From Oscillospiraceae bacterium (GTDB lineage: Bacteria; Bacillota; Clostridia; Oscillospirales; Ruminococcaceae): a DNA stretch of 64,000 nucleotides. The position numbers and the translations under genes were made by a program. The stretch covers positions 62,001 to 126,000 of the forward strand of contig JAIHAL010000003.1 of the NCBI GenBank assembly GCA_020054675.1, read 5' to 3'. Position 1 is the first letter of the stretch. Every line of letters begins with the position of its first letter. Under the pieces are notes generated by a model. The model had not been told where the DNA came from. It made no database searches and saw nothing but the letters and a program-made list of their open reading frames with translations. Positions 1-7,991 of the stretch are shown piece by piece.

Positions 1-1
1 A

Positions 2-685
2 TATAAAGAATTGGATATGTTTTGCTCTGCCGTTTCGCACGATTTGAAATCGCCGCTTAATGTTATAAGCATGCTTGTTTCAAGCCTTGAAGATGAACTT
101 TGTAACGACAACAAGGAAGAAGCCTTTGCCATTGCCGGGATGATAAAAAATAAATCCGTACAGCTTACAATTATGATAGAGAGGCTGTTGGAATTTTCAC
201 ATATGTGCAATATACAGCCAAATATCCGTGAACTTGATTTGAATAAAATTTTCTACGATGTTTTTAAGGAGCTTCATGATATTGAACCTGAACGGAACAT
301 AGAAATGATTTCAGGCATTATTCCGCCTGTTTCAGGAGATGAAGTTTTAATAAGGCTTGCAGTAAAAAATATTTTGAGCAATGCATTTAAGTTTACGCGA
401 AAACGCAAAAACGCAGTAATTGCAGTTAATTTTTATGAAAAAGAAGATTATTTGGCGGTTTTGGTAAAGGACAACGGAGCAGGATTTGACATGAGATACC
501 ATGAGAAACTGTTTAAAGTGTTTCAAAGGCTGCATGATGCGGAAGATTTTGAAGGCAGCGGAATCGGGCTTGCGCTTGTGGACAGGATAATGAAACGTCA
601 CGGAGGAAAAGTTTCAATTTCGGGTGAAGTGGATAAAGGCGCTGAAATTTGCCTTTATTTTAAAAAATATAAAAATAATATATAA
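2..685 (+). CDS. sensor histidine kinase, C-terminal part (5' end outside window)
   Basis: This is the kinase core of a two-component sensor that autophosphorylates on histidine and passes the phosphate to a response regulator not in view. The reading frame is open from the first bases, so the sensory part lies upstream of the window. The H-box reads SHDLKSPL. The ATP-binding domain follows with an N-box (VKNILSNAFKFTRK), a G1 box (DNGAGFDM), an F/G2 region (LFKVFQRL, then GSGIGLALVDRIMKRHGG) and a conserved end. The RLH-x-GIGLA style is that of phytochrome- and PAS-linked kinases. A terminator follows directly, so the gene is probably a separate unit from the sugar locus. The signal sensed cannot be read from this fragment. 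Confidence 0.93.
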   Translation, partial: YKELDMFCSAVSHDLKSPLNVISMLVSSLEDELCNDNKEEAFAIAGMIKNKSVQLTIMIERLLEFSHMCNIQPNIRELDLNKIFYDVFKELHDIEPERNIEMISGIIPPVSGDEVLIRLAVKNILSNAFKFTRKRKNAVIAVNFYEKEDYLAVLVKDNGAGFDMRYHEKLFKVFQRLHDAEDFEGSGIGLALVDRIMKRHGGKVSISGEVDKGAEICLYFKKYKNNI

Positions 686-730
686 CACCTCGCAGATTTA
701 TAAAAAATACTGCGTGGTGTTTTTATTTTT
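684..730 (+). terminator. Rho-independent terminator of the histidine kinase gene
   Basis: CACCTCGCAG pairs with CTGCGTGGTG (one mismatch) across a 14-base AT loop and is followed by a T-rich run. It begins at the stop codon of the kinase gene. Confidence 0.8.
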
Positions 731-831
731 GCATAAGCCTAATGGGCAAAGAATATGTATTTTGCTAAACAATGTTAATATTTTTGTTAATTATGTACAA
801 ATAAAACATATTTTTATGTGCAAAAAATATA

Positions 832-860
832 TTGACGGATTTTGAAAATATAGCTATAAT
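832..860 (+). promoter_or_regulatory. sigma-A promoter of the glycan-uptake locus
   Basis: TTGACG at 832-837, a 17-base spacer and TATAAT at 855-860 form a near-consensus promoter. Transcription would begin near 866-867, giving a leader of about 235 bases before the first gene. A weaker second promoter may exist at 947-976 (TTGAAA, 18 bases, AATAAT). Apart from the promoters and the two boxes listed separately, nothing else is apparent in the AT-rich gap 731-1101. Confidence 0.75.
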
Positions 861-867
861 AACAATT

Positions 868-879
868 GAAATGGGTTTC
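868..879 (+). promoter_or_regulatory. LacI-type operator-like box 1, overlapping the transcription start
   Basis: GAAATGGGTTTC lies just after the predicted start of transcription and matches the perfect palindrome at 999-1010 in 10 of 12 positions. The A-rich/T-rich arms around a central G/C step resemble operators of LacI-family repressors. The regulator is not in the neighbourhood; the assignment is inference. Confidence 0.5.
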
Positions 880-998
880 TTACAAAAAATATTGTACATA
901 ATTGTTATTATGATACTTGTTTAATCATTAACAATGTAATTTTATGTTGAAATTTGATAATCAGGCATCAAATAATTCCTGTAATAAATTTTACATTT

Positions 999-1010
999 GA
1001 AACCGGTTTC
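999..1010 (+). promoter_or_regulatory. LacI-type operator-like box 2, perfect palindrome
   Basis: GAAACCGGTTTC is a perfect 12-base palindrome with a central CG, the usual form of LacI-family operators. It lies in the leader about 131 bases downstream of box 1, and downstream of the weaker candidate promoter at 947-976. Two boxes at this spacing could allow looping or roadblock repression. Confidence 0.6.
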
Positions 1011-1101
1011 TATTTTGCAAAACTGGAGTAGGGCTTTTATTGCGTTTTAAGCATGAATATTAAAACGCTTGAAGAGATATTTTGATTAAGGAGAGGAAAG
1101 T

Positions 1102-3168
1102 ATGAGAAAGACATTTAAAAAGGCACTCGCCGTGGCAGCGGCAGGAACTTTGGCTGTTGGAATGTTTGCAGGCTGTTCAGGCAAAAATAAGGATTCATCC
1201 TTGCAAAGCTCTGAACAAACTTCATCTGAATCGTCAAAGGCAGCAAGCGGAGAGGTAAAGGTAATCCGCTGGGGCACGCACTATGAGCCTGAGCTTAACC
1301 CGAATTACATTGATGAAGCAACGGGTGAATACACAATGAAGGAAGCCGAGAGGCAGGCTGCTCTTGCTGCACTTGACGAGGTTAAAAAACAACTTAATGT
1401 TGAAATACAATATGTGCAGTATTCCGGAGATGTGCGCAGCGATTTGATGACCAGCGTGCTTTCCGGGAACCCAATTTGCGATTTGGCGCTTATCTGGGGC
1501 GGCGCGGAATCAACTATACTTGCACAGAACATTTTGCAGAAGCTTGACAATTATAAAAGCGTGTTTGACGGCGATGAATATTCATGGATGCTTGACGGCC
1601 CTGTTTACGGACATAATTATTTCCTTTCAAGCAAGCAGACATTTTTCCAGAGATGGCCCCTTGTTTACAACATAGGTTTGCTGGATAAGGTTGACGCGTT
1701 AAAGGATTCCAACGGAAAGACAATTTACCCGACAGATTTGTTCTTGGACGGAAAATGGAATTGGAGCACATTTAAGGATTATCTTTCAAAGGTAAATGCT
1801 TATTATGCAAATGTAAAAGCTCCCGATGGAACTACATATCCGACGGTTCAAGCTTATGAAACCGACTACAGATTTGCAGGACTTTCAGCAGTTTATGCCG
1901 CAGGCGGAGCGCTTTATGACGAAAACGGCCTGAGAGTTGACTCTGAGGAAACCATAAAGGGATACAAATTTATTGCTGATTTGAAGGAAAGCGGACTTTT
2001 GACCGACCCGGGCACATATGATGACGGCTTTGTGCCGAAGTGGTGCCAAGGCGCATCGGATTTCCAAAAGGGCGGAACAGTATTTACAGACAGCCCAGAC
2101 TGGTGGCTTGCAGGAAACGGTTCAGCTTTGACAGAACGCGGAGAATCCATGGGAATGGTGCCTTATCCGTGGCCTGATGATATGTCGAAAGATGATAAAA
2201 AATACCGTCAGGTTATGTCGGTTGGCGACAGCTATGGACTTTTAAAGGGTGTTGATGAAGAAACCGCAAAATTGGCTATGGAAAGCTTTAAGATTTATTG
2301 GAGCACTTATTATAAGAAATACGGAAATGTAGATAAGGTTGCCGATTATAAGAATGCAATGGCTTCTTCTGTGGCATCGGCTTCCGGATTTGACATATTC
2401 AATGAAAACTGCGGCGACGATTTGCTTGAAGTTTTCAAATGGAATGCAAACAAGATTTATAACAACGATTTTTCTGATTTGATAGGCATAAGAGGAATTT
2501 GCGAGGAAATCTATGGCAAGGGCCTTTACGGAAAAGACGGAATGCAGGCTTATGATGTTGCAATAAAAGCAAACATGAACAAATTTACAGATAAGCTTTC
2601 TGAAATGGAAGCAATTTTGGGCAGCAATGAAATCAAGGACAACATAGCTCCTGAATTCTCAACAATTCAAACAATAGCAGTTCCTGTTGGAACATCTTCC
2701 GACAGCATCAAGTGGGCTGATTATATTTCCGCAAAAGACGCTGTTGACGGAGTTTTGGATTTGGCGAATGCAAAGATAGATGTTTCAGCGGTTGATTTCT
2801 CAAAGGCAGGAGAATATAAAGACGGGCTTGTTATTTCAATAAGCGATAAATCAGGCAACGAAAAGAAATCGAAGTACAAAGTTATCGTTTATGACCCGAA
2901 TAATAAGACTGCGCCTACATTGACTGTAAAGTCTGAGCTTCCTGCAATCAAGCTCAATGCCGATGCTTCAGGAATTAAATGGAGCGATTATGTTGAAAGC
3001 GCAACAGATGCTGCCGGAGTTGACATTAAGGACAAAATAACTGCGGATATTTCAACTTTGGATACGACCACAGCCGGAGAATATGATGTAGTTTTGACGA
3101 TTACGGACTATGCCGGCAATACCGCAACCCAGACAATCAAGGTAACTGTAAAGGCTTCTGAAGGCTGA
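1102..3168 (+). CDS. sugar ABC transporter substrate-binding lipoprotein with C-terminal Ig-like repeats
   Basis: This is a family-1 type extracellular binding protein, expected to capture an oligosaccharide outside the membrane and deliver it to the permeases downstream. The N-terminus is a lipoprotein signal ending in FAGC, so Cys25 would be lipidated. Residues of about 45-500 form the binding protein body. Two Ig-like repeats of the DUF5011 type follow at about 513-600 and 602-688, each ending in a V-x-I/L-T-x-x-D/K-x-x-G-N-type strand. At 688 residues it is longer than the usual 420-550 because of these repeats, which may bridge the cell wall. The start is the only ATG after a good AAGGAGAGG site at 1089-1097. 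It is first in the operon, and a hairpin after it may favour its expression. Confidence 0.88.
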   Translation: MRKTFKKALAVAAAGTLAVGMFAGCSGKNKDSSLQSSEQTSSESSKAASGEVKVIRWGTHYEPELNPNYIDEATGEYTMKEAERQAALAALDEVKKQLNVEIQYVQYSGDVRSDLMTSVLSGNPICDLALIWGGAESTILAQNILQKLDNYKSVFDGDEYSWMLDGPVYGHNYFLSSKQTFFQRWPLVYNIGLLDKVDALKDSNGKTIYPTDLFLDGKWNWSTFKDYLSKVNAYYANVKAPDGTTYPTVQAYETDYRFAGLSAVYAAGGALYDENGLRVDSEETIKGYKFIADLKESGLLTDPGTYDDGFVPKWCQGASDFQKGGTVFTDSPDWWLAGNGSALTERGESMGMVPYPWPDDMSKDDKKYRQVMSVGDSYGLLKGVDEETAKLAMESFKIYWSTYYKKYGNVDKVADYKNAMASSVASASGFDIFNENCGDDLLEVFKWNANKIYNNDFSDLIGIRGICEEIYGKGLYGKDGMQAYDVAIKANMNKFTDKLSEMEAILGSNEIKDNIAPEFSTIQTIAVPVGTSSDSIKWADYISAKDAVDGVLDLANAKIDVSAVDFSKAGEYKDGLVISISDKSGNEKKSKYKVIVYDPNNKTAPTLTVKSELPAIKLNADASGIKWSDYVESATDAAGVDIKDKITADISTLDTTTAGEYDVVLTITDYAGNTATQTIKVTVKASEG

Positions 3169-3184
3169 TGACTACCAAACGGGG

Positions 3185-3220
3185 AGTGCCGCCGGCGGTT
3201 CGCGGCGGCACTTTTCCTTT
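3185..3220 (+). terminator. GC-rich hairpin between first and second genes of the operon
   Basis: AGTGCCGCCG pairs perfectly with CGGCGGCACT over an 8-base loop and is followed by TTTTCCTTT. It could act as a partial terminator or as a 3' mRNA stabiliser, so that the binding protein is made in excess over the membrane proteins, a common arrangement in sugar ABC operons. Confidence 0.75.
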
Positions 3221-3252
3221 AATAAAGGCCTATGAACGGAAGGAGCGGGCGG

Positions 3253-6147
3253 ATGAATAGGCTTATTTTAAAAAAACGGATAAGATACATAGTGCTTGGA
3301 GTTCTAATTGCTGCAATTTTGTTGATTATGTTTGTTCCAAGCTTAAAAGGAAATGCGCATGCCCTTTCTTCAATAAATGACGGTGCGCGCAGCAAGGATT
3401 ATCAGCAATATTTGGATGAAAACGGTTATGACGGGACGCTTTCCGACAGCGAAATTGCGGTTGATATTTTAAATTACAGGGCTGATTCCTCGCTGGATGC
3501 AAAAATTGACGGAAAAGCGGTTGAAACCGGCGGCGAGGGAAACATCACATGGACATTTGAAGCAAAAAAGAGCGGATTTTACAATATTGAACTTTGCTAT
3601 GAGGCCCTGCCCGGAACGATTTCAGATATACAGAGGGAAGTGCTCATAGACGGGGAACTGCCTTATTCCGAGATGGGTCAAATCGTGCTCAAACGCCTTT
3701 GGGAAGATGATGCGATTGAAACCAAAAACGGCAATGAAATAAGGCCGGATTCCCATGAAATATATGAAAGCAGAACGGTTTATCTGGAGGATTGCAACAG
3801 GCATAGCGGTGCACCTCTTTTGGTTTATTTGGATAAGGGCAAACATACTGTTACTTTTTCAGCATTAAAAGAGCCTATAAAGTACATATCACTTTCTTTT
3901 AAGGCGGCAAAATCGCCAAAATCATATGATGAAGTCCTTTCCGAATGGAAGTCGCTTGGGCTTAATGCTTATGGCGGGGAAGCAATAATCTGCCAGGCCG
4001 AGCGTACGGGAGGAAATACTTTAAATATAATAAAGACTTCCACATCAATAAATATTAAAAAGAATTATTCTGATTCAAACTTGCAGCCATATCATCCGTG
4101 GCGGGTGGTTTACAACACAATAGGCGGAAGCAGCTGGAAACAGCCCGGCGATGCCGTTGAATGGGAGATAACCGTTCCGGAGGATGGGCTTTATGCAATT
4201 TCTTTTAAGGGAAGACAATCCTCAAACAGAGGAGTAATTTCATACAGAAGACTTTATGTCAATGGAGAAGTACCATTCGCGGAAATGAATGCCATAGGCT
4301 TTGAATACAGCAGCGACTTCAAAAATTATACCGTTTCGGATAAAAACGGGGAGCCGTATTATTTTTATCTTAAAAAGGGAGCAAATACGATTGCCCTTGA
4401 AACGGTTTTAGGCAGCTTTGGAGGAATCCTCAACGAGGTTGAGGAAAGCCTTTCGGCATTTAACCAAACGTATTTAAAGGTTATTTCACTTACAGGAAAA
4501 TCTCCGGACAAATATATAGATTATGAGATTTCAAAGCAAATACCTGAGTTTTCACAGACAATGAAGGATGAAAGCGACAGGCTTTACCGCTTGATTGACA
4601 ATCTGGTTGAAATCACCGGCGAAAAAGGTGAAAACACAAGCCTTTTGGAAAAGATGGCGGTTGAGGCAAAGGCGCTTTCCGAAGACCCGGAGCGCGTGGT
4701 GGATGAGCTTGAACAGTTTAAAAACAATATTTCCGCACTTGCGGCCTGGACGGTAAACATTTCAGCCATGCCGCTTGAACTTGACAGTATTGTTGTAAGC
4801 GGAAGCGATAAAAATCTTCCAAGCGCACAGGCTTTGAATTTTACGAATTTTAAAAATGGAATTATAAGATTTTTCTCTACATTTTTTGTAAAAACAAGCG
4901 ATATTGGAAAATCTGACGGAACAAGCGGGCAGGAAATAAAGGTTTGGATGGCGTCATCCGGACGTGAACAGGCGCAGATTATACAAAACCTGATAGATGA
5001 AAAGTTTACGCCAGAAACGGGAATCTCTGTAAAGCTTCAGCTTATACCTGTGGATGTGGTTTTGCGTGCCGCTCTTGCCGGCAACGGACCGGATGCGGTA
5101 ATAGGGCTTTCGCAGTCCACCGCTCAGGACTTTGCAATGCGCGGCGCGGTTGAGGACCTTTCCAAATTGGATGGCTTTGAGGGCTTTGTTTCAAAGTATT
5201 ATCCGGGAGTCCTTGATACCGCAAGGTATCAGGATGGAGTTTACGGCATACCCGAACAGGCAAACATCATGATGCTTTTTTACAGGACCGATATTTTGAA
5301 AAAAATCGGAGCCGATGCGCCTAAGACATGGGACGACGTAAAAAGCCTGATTCCGTTGCTGCAAAAAAACAATTATGATTTTTATCTTCCGTCAACTCTT
5401 TCAAGCGTAAAGCTTTATGAGTCCATTGTATTCCAATACGGCGGGAATATATATGAGGGCAAAGGCAAAGATTACGGGATTCAAAGTGCCCTTTCGGAAG
5501 AGCCGGCAATGCTTGCATTTAAGGATTATACCGATTTGTTTACAAGCTACGGGCTTTTGACTTCGGCGGATTTTTCAAACCGTTTCCGCACCGGAGAAAT
5601 GCCTGTGGGAATTGCCGATTATACTCTGTTTAACCAGCTTGAAATTTTTGCGCCTGAAATCAAGGGGCTTTGGGGATTTTCACCCATTCCCGGCTATGGT
5701 GAAGAGGAAAATCCAAACAGGAGCTGCATTGTTGAAACCGTTCAGAGCGTAATCATGAAAAACAGGGGAAAAACCGAGGCATCATGGGAATTCTTAAAAT
5801 GGTGGAACGATACCCAGACTCAATTAAGCTATGCAAACACGCTTGAATCAATAATGGGAACGGCGGCAAGATACCCTGCTGCGGACCCGGAAGTTTTAAA
5901 GCAGCTTCCTTGGAGCAATGCCGAGCTTAAGAAGATTTTGGAGCAAATGGAGGATGCGGTGGGAATTCCTGCCGTGCCCGGATATTATATGACAACAAGA
6001 ATGATTCAGTATGCGTTCAACGACGTTGTGGCGGATATGTCAAACCCGAGGGAAACCCTTTATTTAAACATAAAGGATATAAACACCGAACTTGAGAAAA
6101 AGCGTGAAGAGTTTGGACTGAAATCTTCCGGGCAAGCAAACCGGTAA
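3253..6147 (+). CDS. secreted or membrane-anchored solute-binding protein fused to duplicated N-terminal beta modules
   Basis: The C-terminal half, from about residue 560 to the end (964 residues), is a sugar ABC binding protein: it opens with EIKVWMASSGREQAQ and contains PDAVIGLSQS and YGIPEQANIMMLFYRTD. In front are two related modules at about 75-225 and 275-420. They share the pattern G-F/L-Y-x-I then R-x-L/V-x-I/V-D/N-G-E-x-P-F/Y-x-E-M, which suggests an internal duplication of a carbohydrate-binding-like beta domain. An N-terminal hydrophobic stretch (about 9-25) ends near an A-H-A site; there is no lipobox. I chose the ATG at 3253 because AAGGAG lies correctly before it; the ATG at 3232 has no spaced ribosome site. 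The role of the N-terminal modules is unknown. Confidence 0.8.
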   Translation: MNRLILKKRIRYIVLGVLIAAILLIMFVPSLKGNAHALSSINDGARSKDYQQYLDENGYDGTLSDSEIAVDILNYRADSSLDAKIDGKAVETGGEGNITWTFEAKKSGFYNIELCYEALPGTISDIQREVLIDGELPYSEMGQIVLKRLWEDDAIETKNGNEIRPDSHEIYESRTVYLEDCNRHSGAPLLVYLDKGKHTVTFSALKEPIKYISLSFKAAKSPKSYDEVLSEWKSLGLNAYGGEAIICQAERTGGNTLNIIKTSTSINIKKNYSDSNLQPYHPWRVVYNTIGGSSWKQPGDAVEWEITVPEDGLYAISFKGRQSSNRGVISYRRLYVNGEVPFAEMNAIGFEYSSDFKNYTVSDKNGEPYYFYLKKGANTIALETVLGSFGGILNEVEESLSAFNQTYLKVISLTGKSPDKYIDYEISKQIPEFSQTMKDESDRLYRLIDNLVEITGEKGENTSLLEKMAVEAKALSEDPERVVDELEQFKNNISALAAWTVNISAMPLELDSIVVSGSDKNLPSAQALNFTNFKNGIIRFFSTFFVKTSDIGKSDGTSGQEIKVWMASSGREQAQIIQNLIDEKFTPETGISVKLQLIPVDVVLRAALAGNGPDAVIGLSQSTAQDFAMRGAVEDLSKLDGFEGFVSKYYPGVLDTARYQDGVYGIPEQANIMMLFYRTDILKKIGADAPKTWDDVKSLIPLLQKNNYDFYLPSTLSSVKLYESIVFQYGGNIYEGKGKDYGIQSALSEEPAMLAFKDYTDLFTSYGLLTSADFSNRFRTGEMPVGIADYTLFNQLEIFAPEIKGLWGFSPIPGYGEEENPNRSCIVETVQSVIMKNRGKTEASWEFLKWWNDTQTQLSYANTLESIMGTAARYPAADPEVLKQLPWSNAELKKILEQMEDAVGIPAVPGYYMTTRMIQYAFNDVVADMSNPRETLYLNIKDINTELEKKREEFGLKSSGQANR

Positions 6148-6166
6148 ATTGCAGGGGAGGAATACC

Positions 6167-7075
6167 GTGAAAAACAATAGAGAAAGGCAGTCTTTTGCAT
6201 CAATCTGGCAAAAGCATAAGGCAAAATACTTAATGATAATGCCTTTTGGAATTATATTTGTTCTTTTTACGCTTTTGCCGGTGATTGCTTCAATTTTTTT
6301 AAGCTTCACTTCATTTAATATGGTTTCGGCGCCGAAATTCATAGGTTTTCAGAATTACATAAGCCTTTTGGTTGAGGACAGCGTTTTTCTGACTGCGGTG
6401 AAGAATACCATGATTTTTGCGCTTGTAACAGGCCCTGTAAGCTATATAATGTGCTTTATTTTTGCGTGGCTTATAAACGAGCTTCCGAGAGTGCCGAGGG
6501 CGATACTGACTCTGGTCTTTTACGCCCCGTCAATTTCGGGAAATGCGTATCTGGTATGGCAGCTTATTTTTTCGTCGGACACTTACGGCTGGGCAAATGC
6601 ATGGCTTATGAAGCTTGGGATTACAAGGCAGGCAATACTTTGGTTCCAAACCGAGGGCTATATAATGCCTATACTCATTATAGTACAGCTTTGGCTTAGC
6701 CTTGGAGTAAGCTTTTTGTCCTTCATTGCAGGTTTGCAGACGGTCGATAAATCGCTTTACGAATCAGCGGCGGTGGAGGGCATTAAAAACCGCTGGCAGG
6801 AACTTTGGTACATTACTTTGCCGTCAATGAAGCCGCAGCTTATGTTCGGCGCGGTAATGCAGATTACCAATTCCTTGTCCGTATCACAGATTTCAATTGA
6901 CTTGGTAGGATTCCCGTCGGTAAATTATGCGGGACATACAATACTTACGCATCTTTATGATTACGGAAACCTGCGTTATGAGCTTGGCTATGCGTGTACG
7001 ATAGCAGTTGTGCTGTTTTTGATAATGGTATTCTGCAATATCATAGTGCAAAAGCTTTTGCGCAGAGTGGGTTAA
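6167..7075 (+). CDS. carbohydrate ABC transporter permease, MalF/UgpA type (pair 1)
   Basis: This inner-membrane protein of 302 residues forms half of a sugar importer channel. It has about six membrane segments (for example LMIMPFGIIFVLFTLLPVIA near the N-terminus) and the cytoplasmic EAA loop near 195-220 (ESAAVEGIKNRWQELWYITLP region) that docks the ATPase. The start is taken as the GTG at 6167 because GGGGAGG precedes it by six bases. The gene follows the second binding protein by 19 bases and precedes its MalG-type partner by 13 bases. No ATPase is encoded anywhere in the locus, as is usual where a shared MsmX-like ATPase serves several importers. Confidence 0.92.
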   Translation: MKNNRERQSFASIWQKHKAKYLMIMPFGIIFVLFTLLPVIASIFLSFTSFNMVSAPKFIGFQNYISLLVEDSVFLTAVKNTMIFALVTGPVSYIMCFIFAWLINELPRVPRAILTLVFYAPSISGNAYLVWQLIFSSDTYGWANAWLMKLGITRQAILWFQTEGYIMPILIIVQLWLSLGVSFLSFIAGLQTVDKSLYESAAVEGIKNRWQELWYITLPSMKPQLMFGAVMQITNSLSVSQISIDLVGFPSVNYAGHTILTHLYDYGNLRYELGYACTIAVVLFLIMVFCNIIVQKLLRRVG

Positions 7076-7088
7076 GGCGGTGTAAAAA

Positions 7089-7976
7089 ATGAAAATCTTT
7101 TCGGATGCCGCAAGAAGACTGAGGCTTCGCAAGATAAAAAGGCGCAACCGCAGTCTTGGCGGCGACATAGGACTTACGCTTATACTGCTTATTTTTGGGA
7201 TGTTCAGCTTGTTTCCGCTGATTTATACCGTAGTAAATGCCTTTAAGCCTTTGAGTGAAGTATTTATTTTCCCTCCGAGGCTGAAGGTTGATAATCCGAC
7301 GCTTAATAACTTTAAGGACTTGGGCGGAATACTTGAAGGCTTTGACATACCTTTTTCAAGATATATTTTCAATACCGCCGCAATTACCGGATTTGGAACG
7401 GTCGGTACGGTGCTGTTCGGGTCAATGGCAGCTTTTCCGCTTGCAAAGTATAAATTCCCCGGTTCGTCGGTGATGGGGCATATAATTGTTTATGCCCTTA
7501 TGTTCAACGGGGCGGTAACGGCAATTCCAAACTACATCATAATGAGCAGGCTTGGAATGGTAGATACATATTGGGCGGTGATACTTCCGGCGGTAGGTTC
7601 GACTTTGGGGGTTTATCTGCTTAAAAACTTCATGGTTCAAATTCCCGATTCTATGCTTGAAGCGGCAAAAATTGACGGTGCGGGGGAATTCCAGACTTAT
7701 TATAAAATTGTAATGCCCCTTTGCAAACCCGCATGGATTACGCTTATCATCCTTTCTTTCCAGCAGATGTGGGGAACTACGGGAGGAATATTCATATATT
7801 CCGAAGAATTAAAGCCGGTAAGCTATGTGCTTGCCCAACTTGTAAGCGGCGGAATAGCAAGGACGGGAGTTTCGTCGGCGGTAGCGCTTATTATGCTTGT
7901 AATACCGGTAGCAGCGTTTATCATTTCGCAGAGCAACGTAATGGAAACCATGGCGACATCCGGATTAAAGGAATAG
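7089..7976 (+). CDS. carbohydrate ABC transporter permease, MalG/UgpE type (pair 1)
   Basis: This 295-residue membrane protein is the second channel subunit of the first permease pair. It shows the family start (a basic N-terminus, then LFPLIYTVVNAFKP) and an EAA loop at about 188-207 (EAAKIDGAGEFQTYYKIVMP). About six membrane helices are visible. It resembles the LplC/AraQ branch that commonly works with long binding proteins of the type encoded upstream. The ATG has GGCGG ten bases before it. Only 15 bases separate it from the next gene. Confidence 0.92.
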   Translation: MKIFSDAARRLRLRKIKRRNRSLGGDIGLTLILLIFGMFSLFPLIYTVVNAFKPLSEVFIFPPRLKVDNPTLNNFKDLGGILEGFDIPFSRYIFNTAAITGFGTVGTVLFGSMAAFPLAKYKFPGSSVMGHIIVYALMFNGAVTAIPNYIIMSRLGMVDTYWAVILPAVGSTLGVYLLKNFMVQIPDSMLEAAKIDGAGEFQTYYKIVMPLCKPAWITLIILSFQQMWGTTGGIFIYSEELKPVSYVLAQLVSGGIARTGVSSAVALIMLVIPVAAFIISQSNVMETMATSGLKE

Positions 7977-7991
7977 AAGGTGATGGCTGGA

